Source of the DNA: UBA7703 sp034933205
GTDB lineage: Bacteria > Bacillota > Clostridia > Christensenellales > CAG-138
DNA length: 64,000 nucleotides
NCBI GenBank assembly: GCA_034933205.1
Contig: JAYFNY010000001.1
Location: 62,001-126,000 of the forward strand
Direction: 5' to 3'
In this document: positions 41,277 through 48,749 of the stretch, piece after piece
How positions within the stretch are numbered: the stretch's first letter is position 1
Layout: each line of letters starts with the position of its first letter
Position numbers and translations under genes: made by a program
Notes under the pieces: generated by a model
What the model saw: the letters and a program-made list of their open reading frames with translations, nothing else
Database searches by the model: none
What the model was told of the DNA's origin: nothing

Positions 41277-42793
41277 AGGAACTCAGACTGCTGGCTTTTG
41301 ATCTCGGCGCTTCGAACGGCCGCGCGATGCTCGCGCGGTTCGACGGCGAGAGAATTCATCTTTCCGAACTGCATCGGTTCGAAAACGCGTTTCTCGCGGA
41401 CGGAGCGGCGCATCGCTGGGACGTGCCCAATCTGATGCAGCAGCTCCGGAAGGGCTTTTTTGCCTGCAAGCGCGAAACCGGCGCCGACCCGGACTGTTTT
41501 GGCATCGATACCTGGGGCGTGGATTTCGGCCTGCTCGACGCGGGCGGCAACCTGATCGAGAACCCGCGCTGTTATCGCGACGCGACGGATGAAGAGATGC
41601 TTGCCGCATGGGAAAAGGTCCCCAAACGGGAGCTGTTCGAGCGCACCGGTATCGCGGCGATGAATTTCAACACCGTCTATCAGCTGGTCCGCCGCGTACG
41701 CGAGGGCGACAGGGCGCTTTCGCAGGCGAGCATGCTGCTTCTCATACCGGATCTGCTGGGGTACCTTTTGACCGGCGAGAAAGCCAGCGAATATACGAAC
41801 GTCAGCACCACCAACCTTTACCATGCCGGGAAGCGGGAGTGGGATTTTGAGCTGATCCGCGCGCTCGGCATCCCGGAGCGGATCTTTACCCGCATCGACT
41901 GCGCGGGGAGCCTCCGCGGACGCCTGCTGGCGGACGCTGCGCAGGAGGCGGGCGTTTCGCGGATTCCGTTTGCGGCGGTCGGCACGCACGACACGGCTTC
42001 CGCCGTTGCGGCCATTCCCGGGGAGGGGAGCTTTGCGTTTTGCTCGAGCGGCACATGGTCGCTCTTTGGTGTGGAAACGGAAAAGCCGCTGATCAACGAC
42101 GTTGTATTTCACGCGAACTTTTCCAACGAGGGGACCGTTCAGGGCGGGTATCGCCCGCTGAAAAATATCATGGGTCAGTGGATCATGCAGGAGTGCCGCA
42201 GGGAGTGGGCTCGGCTTGGCACGCATTATAACTGGAAGGAAATCGATGCGCTGACGGCGCGGGAGCAGCCGTTTTCCGCACTGATCGATCCCGACGACGC
42301 GCCGTTTTTCTCGGCGGGGGATATGTGCGGCAAGATTACCCGCTACTGTGAGCGGACGGGACAGAAGCCGCCGGAGACGCCGGGCGCGGTTTCCCGCTGC
42401 GTTTACGAAAGCCTTGCGCTCAAGTATCGCTGGGCACTAGAATGGCTGGAGAGGATGAAGGGCGAGCGGATCGATACGCTCAATATTACGGGCGGCGGTA
42501 TTGGAAACGCGCTGCTTTGCCAGATGACGGCGGATGTGCTCGACCGCCGCGTCGTGGCAGGTCCCGGCGAAGGTTCCGCAATGGGCAACGCGCTTTTACA
42601 GGCGATCGCGCTCGGCGAGATCAAGGACGTGATGCAGGGACGGGAAATCGTTCGACGTTCCATTCAGCCGCGCGTCTACGAACCGCACCATACGCAGGCA
42701 TGGGAAGACGCATACGGGCGATTACTCGGATATATGGAGAAGAAAAAATCCGGATCGATGGATCAAAGCGGGAGCGGATCGCTGCTCGGATAG
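41273..42793 (+). CDS. rhaB: Rhamnulokinase
   Basis: The 506-residue protein belongs to the FGGY kinase family: LLAFDLGASNGRAMLARFDG at the N-terminus, GIDTWGVDFGLLD and NITGGGIGNALLCQMTADVLDR near the C-terminus (ATP-binding). The start is a GTG overlapping the aldolase stop as GTGA, with GGAGGAAAG before it. It phosphorylates L-rhamnulose. Its last about 20 codons are unusual: they read through a 65-bp tandem duplication that contains a decayed copy of the start of the next gene, giving a tail (EKKKSGSMDQSGSGSLLG) not expected in this family. Confidence 0.9.
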   Translation: MKELRLLAFDLGASNGRAMLARFDGERIHLSELHRFENAFLADGAAHRWDVPNLMQQLRKGFFACKRETGADPDCFGIDTWGVDFGLLDAGGNLIENPRCYRDATDEEMLAAWEKVPKRELFERTGIAAMNFNTVYQLVRRVREGDRALSQASMLLLIPDLLGYLLTGEKASEYTNVSTTNLYHAGKREWDFELIRALGIPERIFTRIDCAGSLRGRLLADAAQEAGVSRIPFAAVGTHDTASAVAAIPGEGSFAFCSSGTWSLFGVETEKPLINDVVFHANFSNEGTVQGGYRPLKNIMGQWIMQECRREWARLGTHYNWKEIDALTAREQPFSALIDPDDAPFFSAGDMCGKITRYCERTGQKPPETPGAVSRCVYESLALKYRWALEWLERMKGERIDTLNITGGGIGNALLCQMTADVLDRRVVAGPGEGSAMGNALLQAIALGEIKDVMQGREIVRRSIQPRVYEPHHTQAWEDAYGRLLGYMEKKKSGSMDQSGSGSLLG

Positions 42794-42857
42794 GGTATAT
42801 GGAGAAGAAAAAATCATGATCGATGTATCAAAGTGGGAGCAGATTGCTGCTCAGAAT
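42728..42857 (+). repeat. 65-bp tandem duplication at the rhaB/SDR junction
   Basis: TATATGGAGAAGAAAAAATC, then GATCGATG, ATCAAAG, GGGAGC and GCTGCTC occur at 42732-42790 and again 65 bp later. The downstream copy holds the ribosome binding site and first codons of the SDR gene; the upstream copy is read in another frame as the rhaB tail. Confidence 0.9.
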
Positions 42858-43691
42858 GTAAAAAACCGCAGGCTCGCGGAAGGCCGGCTTGGCGGGAGAA
42901 TTGCCGTGGTGACCGGCAGCGCGCAGGGCTTCGGCAAAGGAATTGCCGAGGAACTCTATCGCGAAGGCGCCTGCGTGGTGATTGCGGACCTGAACGAACC
43001 GCTGGCGAAGAGCGTCGCCGGATCGCTCGGCGAACGCGCGGTTGCGGTGAAGGTGGACGTGTCGAACGAAGAGAGCGTGGCGGGCATGATGGCCGCGTGC
43101 GTGGACGCGTTCGGCGGGCTGGACCTGTTCGTGTCCAACGCGGGCGTGCTCAAGGCGGGTTCGCTGGACGAGCTGGAAAAAAAGGATTTCGAGTTCGTAA
43201 CCAGCATCAACTACACGGCGTTCTTTACCTGCGTAAAGTACGCGCAGAGGATCATGCGGGCCGAGTTTTCCGCCGATCCCGCGTGGATGGGCGATATCGT
43301 TGAGATCAACAGCAAATCGGGTCTGGAGGGCAGCAACAAGAACTTCGCCTATGCGGGCGGCAAGTTCGGCGGCATCGGGCTGGTGCAGAGCTTTGCGCTG
43401 GAGCTTGCCCCGTATAACATCAAGGTCAACGCGATCTGCCCCGGCAATTACTACGACGGTCCGCTCTGGAGCGATCCCGAACGCGGATTGTTCGTGCAGT
43501 ATCTGCACGCGGGCAAGGTTCCGGGCGCGAAAACGGTTGAGGACGTGAAACAGTTTTATCTGGGCAAGTCGCTGATCAAGCGCGGCTGCCTGCCTTCCGA
43601 CGTGGCGAAGGCAATCTTCTACGCCGTGGAGCAAACCTATGAAACGGGACAGGCGATCGCCGTCACCGGCGGTCAGGTGATGCTAAGATGA
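42816..43691 (+). CDS. SDR-family NAD(P)-dependent dehydrogenase
   Basis: The 291-residue protein has the SDR cofactor motif TGSAQGFGKG, NAG in SNAGVLKAG and the catalytic Ser..Tyr-x3-Lys in NSKSGLEGSNKNFAYAGGK. It is similar to the dehydrogenase half of the bifunctional RhaE-type enzymes that oxidise lactaldehyde, which suits its place after rhaB. A sorbitol-6-phosphate dehydrogenase-like activity is an alternative. The ATG at 42816 follows GGAGAAG within the duplicated segment. Its stop overlaps the next ATG by four bases. Confidence 0.8.
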   Translation: MIDVSKWEQIAAQNVKNRRLAEGRLGGRIAVVTGSAQGFGKGIAEELYREGACVVIADLNEPLAKSVAGSLGERAVAVKVDVSNEESVAGMMAACVDAFGGLDLFVSNAGVLKAGSLDELEKKDFEFVTSINYTAFFTCVKYAQRIMRAEFSADPAWMGDIVEINSKSGLEGSNKNFAYAGGKFGGIGLVQSFALELAPYNIKVNAICPGNYYDGPLWSDPERGLFVQYLHAGKVPGAKTVEDVKQFYLGKSLIKRGCLPSDVAKAIFYAVEQTYETGQAIAVTGGQVMLR

Positions 43692-44806
43692 TCGACCTTT
43701 CGTTGCTGCGTTCGCTCGGCGCGGCGGAGAAAAGCGAGCGGCTGGAAGCGCTCAAACGCGCGGTGGAAGGGGCGGAGTTTCCGCCGACCGACGCGCGCAT
43801 GGTCAACAACCATATCCATACGACGTATTCGTTTTCTCCGTATTCGCCGTCGGCGGCGGTGTACGCCGCGCGGGCGGAGGGGCTAGCCACCTGCGGCATC
43901 GTGGATCACGACAGTATCGGCGGCGCGGAGGAGTTTCTTGCGGCGGGGAAGATCGCCGGAATTCCGACCACGGTCGGCATCGAGACGCGGGTCTCGTTCG
44001 CCGAAACGCCGCTGTCTCGCCGCAGGACGAACAATCCCGATCAGGTCGGCGTCAGCTATATGGTGCTGCACGCCGTTCCGCACGCGAATATCGGACGGGT
44101 GCAGGCGTACTTTGCGCCGCTTCGCGAGCACAGGAACGTCCGAAACCGCGCCATGGTGGAACGAATCAACGCGCTGTACCGGGCGGACGGCGTTTCGCTC
44201 GATTTCGAGCGGGACGTGCTTCCGCTTTCGCAGTATCGCGACGGCGGCAGCGTGACCGAGCGGCACCTGATGCTCGCGCTGGCTAAACGGCTGATCGCGC
44301 TGGGAAAAGCCAGACTGCCCGAAGGCGCGGGCGAATACGAAACCATGCTGGCTGAGTACGATCTCGTGGGCGCGCTCAAGAAGGACTGCATCCCAAAGGT
44401 GTTTCTCGACGCGACAAACGAGTGTCCGAAGCTGGAGGAGTTTGTCCGGTTTGCCGCCGAAGTGGACGGTATTCTGGCCTACGCGTACCTTGGCGACGTG
44501 ACGGCCAGCGTGACCGGCGATAAAAAGGCGCAGAAATTCGAGGACGATTATCTTGACGAACTGTTTGAGGTGATCGACCGCTCGGGCGTCCGCGCGGTCA
44601 CCTATATGCCGACGCGCAATACGCAGGAACAGATATTGCGTCTGCGCGCGCTTTGCGAACGCCACGGCATGCTGCAGATCAGCGGAGAGGATATCAATTC
44701 GCCGAGACAAAAATTCGTCATTGAAAAGATGAAGGAAGCACAGTTTGCGAACCTGATTGAGAACACCTGGCGGCTGATTCGACACGAGAACGGAGAAAAG
44801 GAGTAA
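43688..44806 (+). CDS. PHP-domain phosphoesterase
   Basis: The 372-residue protein contains a PHP metal-dependent phosphoesterase core: NHIHTTYSFSPYSPSAAVYAA (motif I HxH), CGIVDHDSIGGAEEF (motif II), TVGIETRVSF and late ISGEDINSP. The metal ligands appear intact. PHP proteins hydrolyse phosphoesters in many contexts; the substrate is unknown, but its four-base overlap with the SDR gene places it in the rhamnose operon. It is not part of canonical rhamnose catabolism, so a sugar-phosphate phosphatase or scavenging role is a guess. Confidence 0.8.
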   Translation: MIDLSLLRSLGAAEKSERLEALKRAVEGAEFPPTDARMVNNHIHTTYSFSPYSPSAAVYAARAEGLATCGIVDHDSIGGAEEFLAAGKIAGIPTTVGIETRVSFAETPLSRRRTNNPDQVGVSYMVLHAVPHANIGRVQAYFAPLREHRNVRNRAMVERINALYRADGVSLDFERDVLPLSQYRDGGSVTERHLMLALAKRLIALGKARLPEGAGEYETMLAEYDLVGALKKDCIPKVFLDATNECPKLEEFVRFAAEVDGILAYAYLGDVTASVTGDKKAQKFEDDYLDELFEVIDRSGVRAVTYMPTRNTQEQILRLRALCERHGMLQISGEDINSPRQKFVIEKMKEAQFANLIENTWRLIRHENGEKE

Positions 44807-44812
44807 TCGCAT

Positions 44813-46069
44813 ATGAAAACGAGAGCGGTGCGCCTCTATGGCGCGCATGACCTGCGGTTGGAGGAGTTCGAGCTAAGCCCGGTCGGAGACGACGGCGTAC
44901 GCTGCAAGGTGATTTCGGACAGCCTTTGCATGTCGTCGTTCAAGGCGCTGGAACAGGGCGCGGCGCATAAGCGCGTGCCAAACGACGTTGCGCAGAATCC
45001 CGTGATCATCGGCCACGAGTTTTGCGGCGTGATTGACGAGGTGGGCAAAAATTGGACGCACAAATTCAAGAAGGGCGACGGTTTCGTGATTCAGCCCGCG
45101 CATTCCTACAAGGGTTCTCTGGAAGCGCCGGGTTATTCCTACCGCGAATGCGGCGGAGACGCGACGTACGTCAACATCCCCTGGGAAACGCTGCATATGG
45201 ATTGTCTGCTGCCCTACAACAGCAGCGTCTATTTTTACGGGTCGCTGGCGGAACCGATGAGCTGCATAATCGCGACGTTCCACGCGATGTATCACACGCG
45301 GGACGGCGAGTACGTGCACGACATGGGCATTGTGGAGGGCGGCAAGATGGCGCTGCTTGCCGGCGTCGGACCGATGGGACTCGGCGCGATCGACTACGCG
45401 CTGCACTGCGACCGCAAGCCGAGCCTGCTTGTGGTAACGGATATCGACGACGCGCGGCTTAAGCGCGCGGAGAGCATCTACAGCGTGGCGCACGCAAAGG
45501 AATGCGGCGTGGAGCTGCACTACGTGAATACCGGAAAGGTCGAATCCCCCGTTTCAACGCTGCGCGAACTTTCCGGCGGGACGGGCTATCAAGACGTGAT
45601 CTGTTTTGCGCCGGTGAAGCCGGTGGTGGAGCAGAGCGACGCGATCCTTGCAGTGGACGGCTGCCTGAATTTCTTTGCGGGTCCCGCGGACCAGCAGTTT
45701 TCCGCCATGATGAACTTCTACAATGTGCATTATAGTCGCACGCACGTGGCCGCGACGAGCCACGGCAACACGGATGACATGCGCGAAGCGATCCGCATGA
45801 TGAACGAAGGCAAGCTCAACCCGGCAGCGATGATCACGCATATCGGCGGGCTGGACTGCGTGCCGGAAACGACGGCGAATCTGCCGAAGATCCCAGGCGG
45901 AAAGAAGCTGATCTATACGCAGATCAACCTGCCGCTGACCGCGCTTGCCGATTTTGCCGAGAAGGGCAAAACGCAGCCGCTGTTTGCCGAGCTGGACAGA
46001 CTCGTCAAGCAGCACAACGGGCTTTGGAATGCCGAGGCGGAGCGTTACCTGCTGGATCATATCCAGTAA
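44813..46069 (+). CDS. Zinc-type medium-chain dehydrogenase, L-sorbose-1-phosphate reductase-like
   Basis: The 418-residue protein is a medium-chain dehydrogenase: catalytic region GHEFCGVIDEVGKNW, KKGDGFVIQP and the cofactor fold ALLAGVGPMGLGAIDYAL. The first zinc ligand lies in SDSLCMSSFK. It matches the SorE-type sorbose-1-phosphate reductase pattern, with the structural-zinc loop replaced. Substrate could be a ketose phosphate or another polyol. It follows the PHP gene in the rhamnose operon with AAAAGGAG upstream and ends at a strong hairpin. Its job there is not established. Confidence 0.8.
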   Translation: MKTRAVRLYGAHDLRLEEFELSPVGDDGVRCKVISDSLCMSSFKALEQGAAHKRVPNDVAQNPVIIGHEFCGVIDEVGKNWTHKFKKGDGFVIQPAHSYKGSLEAPGYSYRECGGDATYVNIPWETLHMDCLLPYNSSVYFYGSLAEPMSCIIATFHAMYHTRDGEYVHDMGIVEGGKMALLAGVGPMGLGAIDYALHCDRKPSLLVVTDIDDARLKRAESIYSVAHAKECGVELHYVNTGKVESPVSTLRELSGGTGYQDVICFAPVKPVVEQSDAILAVDGCLNFFAGPADQQFSAMMNFYNVHYSRTHVAATSHGNTDDMREAIRMMNEGKLNPAAMITHIGGLDCVPETTANLPKIPGGKKLIYTQINLPLTALADFAEKGKTQPLFAELDRLVKQHNGLWNAEAERYLLDHIQ

Positions 46070-46088
46070 AGAAGAATCGCATATGGAA

Positions 46089-46124
46089 CGAACAGCGCCG
46101 GATCGACCGATCCGGCGCTGTTCG
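46089..46124. terminator. Bidirectional terminator-like hairpin between convergent operons
   Basis: GAACAGCGCCGGATCG pairs with CGATCCGGCGCTGTTC (16 bp) around AC. U-tracts are weak on both strands. It separates the rhamnose operon from the minus-strand glycan cluster. Confidence 0.75.
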
Positions 46125-46146
46125 TATTCCGCTTTGAAAGGCAGGG

Positions 46147-47565
46147 TTATTTCTTTTCGGAAAATTTCTTGCGCTGCAGTTCGCCCCAGCGGCTCTTGTT
46201 CTTCTGAAAGCCGAACATCGCCTCGACTTTATAGACCGTGTTGAGCTGGCGGTATCCGAAGTTATCCACAAACGAGTAAAAGAACAGCTGAAGAAGCTGG
46301 CGGAAATTAGGATACTTCTTGAACGTGTTTTCTTCCAGCAGCAGGGCGCCGACGGACAGGATCGTTCCATACAGGACGGCGACGAGAAAGAAGGAAAGCA
46401 TGAACCAAACGTTCACGACGCCAAGCAGGAATGAAATCGGGATAAAGATGTAACCGAATGTTTCAATCACGGGGCCGGCCAGCTCGAAGATCCAGTAATA
46501 TGGCAGGCATATGGTCCCGATACGGCCGTACTTGGGCTGAAAGAGCATCCGTTTGTGCCGTAACAGCGTGTCGATCAGCCCGATGTGCCAGCGTTTGCGC
46601 TGTTTCTTCAGGTCCGAGAGCCGCTCCGGAGGCTGCGTCCAGCAGATGGGGTCCGGCAGGAAACGGACGGAGTATTTTCTCTTCTTATCGTGCATCAGCT
46701 GGTGCAGCTTGACTACAAGCTCCATATCCTCGCCGACGCAATGGCGCGTGTATCCGCCGACTTCGATGACGGCGGCTTTGCTGAACGCGCCGAACGCGCC
46801 GGAGATAATGAGGAGCATCCCCATAACGTCGAACCCGATGCGCCCGGTCAGAAAAGCGCGCAGGTATTCGGTTGTCTGCAGCGCGACGAGCGGTTTCTTT
46901 GAAAGGCCGACCTCCTTGAGTTGACCGTCCTCGATATCGCAGCCGCTGCCGATGCGCACGATCCCGCCGACGGCAATGCAGGTCGGGTCGCTGACGAAGG
47001 AGTAGATGATCTTGATGAGGGAACTCTTTTCGAGGATGGAGTCCGCGTCGATCGTGACGATAACGGGGTAGGAAGCGAGATTGATTCCGGCGTTCAGCGC
47101 GTCCGCCTTGCCGCCGTTCTTCTTGTTGACCACGATGAGCTTTTCATCCACGGCGGAACGGTAGATTTCCAGGATCTCCTCCGTTTCCAGCGATTTTTTG
47201 TAGGGCTGGTGAAAGGGGAGCAGCTGATAGGCGTCGATCAGCAGCTGAAGCGTATCGTCCTTCGACCCGTCGTTGACGACGACGACCTCGTATTCCGGAA
47301 AATCGAGCGAAATCAGGTTGCGTACGGAGTCCACGATGGTTGCGGATTCATTATAAGCCGGAACCAGCAGTGAGATCGGCACCATATGCTCCGAATCGAG
47401 AAAGCGGCGATAGTCGATATACCGAAGGGACCGGACGTAGCGGTGCAGGCCGATGGAAGCGGAAATCAGCTGGATCAGATAGATCGTGCTGACCGTTATA
47501 ACGTAGAACAGCGAGAAATAATTGATCCATAGAACGATCTGATAGAGGACGTCGTGCGTGGACAT
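46147..47565 (-). CDS. Processive GT2 glycosyltransferase (cellulose/curdlan/PNAG-synthase-like)
   Basis: The 472-residue protein has two N-terminal helices, a GT-A domain and three C-terminal helices. GT2 motifs are present: VVVVNDGSKDD, TIDADS (DxD), HCVGEDMELV (catalytic Asp in GED) and QRKRW (the QxxRW motif of processive enzymes). Family members polymerise beta-glucan, hyaluronan or poly-GlcNAc across the membrane. The neighbouring HEAT membrane protein and the GH16 and GH-A lipoproteins suggest a polysaccharide made and trimmed at the cell surface. No PilZ or CBM is present. Confidence 0.8.
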   Translation of the reverse strand: MSTHDVLYQIVLWINYFSLFYVITVSTIYLIQLISASIGLHRYVRSLRYIDYRRFLDSEHMVPISLLVPAYNESATIVDSVRNLISLDFPEYEVVVVNDGSKDDTLQLLIDAYQLLPFHQPYKKSLETEEILEIYRSAVDEKLIVVNKKNGGKADALNAGINLASYPVIVTIDADSILEKSSLIKIIYSFVSDPTCIAVGGIVRIGSGCDIEDGQLKEVGLSKKPLVALQTTEYLRAFLTGRIGFDVMGMLLIISGAFGAFSKAAVIEVGGYTRHCVGEDMELVVKLHQLMHDKKRKYSVRFLPDPICWTQPPERLSDLKKQRKRWHIGLIDTLLRHKRMLFQPKYGRIGTICLPYYWIFELAGPVIETFGYIFIPISFLLGVVNVWFMLSFFLVAVLYGTILSVGALLLEENTFKKYPNFRQLLQLFFYSFVDNFGYRQLNTVYKVEAMFGFQKNKSRWGELQRKKFSEKK

Positions 47566-48680
47566 TACGCCACCCCCCTTTTGCTGCGAAGCGCCTTTTT
47601 ATCCAGAGCGAACTGCATCATTTCCAGCGCGTAGCGATCCTTGCGCGCGGCGACGCGCCGGAGGATCTCCGCACAGTCCGCGCAGTGCTGCAGCGACTCC
47701 GCGGCGCGGTAGCGCACCCACCATTCGGAATCGCAGAGTAAATCGATCAGGGTTTCGGAATTCTCGTCGGGGCCGTATGCGGCAAGCGCCGTGGCGACGA
47801 CTGCGCGCAGTTCCCAGCGGTCGCTGCGCGCCAGCGCGAGAATCGCGTTGTAAGCCGGCGGATACGCCAGCATGCCGAGCGTCCGGACCGCGTCGATGCG
47901 CATATTCAGCTGCGGGCTTTCCAGCAGCGGAAGAACCAGACCGGCCAGCGAGAAATACCGGTTTTCACCGATCGCTTTTACGCAGGTGCGGCGGATATAT
48001 TGATCCGCAGCGGTGCTGATCAGGCGTTTGCACAGCTCTTCCCGGCTGCCGCGGTACGTGTTGAAGAGCTCTTCCAGCGTTCGGAAGGAGAGCAGCGAAG
48101 CAAGGGCCGCGTCCCGGCAGATGGAGACCAGCGCCTGTTCCGCGCCGAGCAGGCACAAGGAAAGCAAGCCGATATGCTGCATTTGCGGATTTGTCTTGTG
48201 GCAGTAAATCTGGTGCGTGACGTCCGAAACATACTGCTGGAGCCCCAGCGTGCCGACGAGTTTTACGACCAGCAGGACGGAATCGACGCCGCCGTTATCG
48301 AACTGGCTCTGCAGATATTTTGCGTACCATGCGCTTTCGGCCTCCCGCCGGAGAACGGCCAGACCTTCGGGGTCCAGCTCGTCCGCAATCTCGGAGATCA
48401 CGAGCAGGCCGCGCAGGGAGCGGATCCCCTGAATTTCGGAAATGCTGTCGACGCAGCCATCCGGCTGAATCATTTCGTAGATCTTGCTCTTGAGCCGGGT
48501 GGAGGCCGCTTCGCCGGAAATCAGGCAGATCAGCTGTTCGCGGATCGCCTGGATACGCTTGTTCTTGATCGAGTTCGTAATGTGCAGCAAAAAGAGAAGC
48601 AACGTGATCAGAACGAGCACGGAGCCCATAACGATGATCAGCCAGTTGACGATGGTTTGCACGATTAACAAATGGTTCAC
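47565..48680 (-). CDS. HEAT-repeat membrane protein
   Basis: The 371-residue protein starts with GTG (AGAGGAG upstream), then a hydrophobic helix (VNWLIIVMGSVLVLITLLLFLL), then tandem alpha-helical HEAT repeats in the cytoplasm, for example LNMRIDAVRTLGMLAYPPAY and WELRAVVATALAAYGPDE. It overlaps the GT2 start codon by one base (TAATG). HEAT proteins beside processive GT2 enzymes are common in Bacillota and probably act as assembly or regulatory partners. No catalytic motif is visible. Confidence 0.75.
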   Translation of the reverse strand: MNHLLIVQTIVNWLIIVMGSVLVLITLLLFLLHITNSIKNKRIQAIREQLICLISGEAASTRLKSKIYEMIQPDGCVDSISEIQGIRSLRGLLVISEIADELDPEGLAVLRREAESAWYAKYLQSQFDNGGVDSVLLVVKLVGTLGLQQYVSDVTHQIYCHKTNPQMQHIGLLSLCLLGAEQALVSICRDAALASLLSFRTLEELFNTYRGSREELCKRLISTAADQYIRRTCVKAIGENRYFSLAGLVLPLLESPQLNMRIDAVRTLGMLAYPPAYNAILALARSDRWELRAVVATALAAYGPDENSETLIDLLCDSEWWVRYRAAESLQHCADCAEILRRVAARKDRYALEMMQFALDKKALRSKRGVA

Positions 48681-48749
48681 GCTCCTCTGATGGCGAGGTT
48701 GAATTTGCTTGCCTTCGCGGCCGATACCGCGCGATTCCGGACCGTCCGG

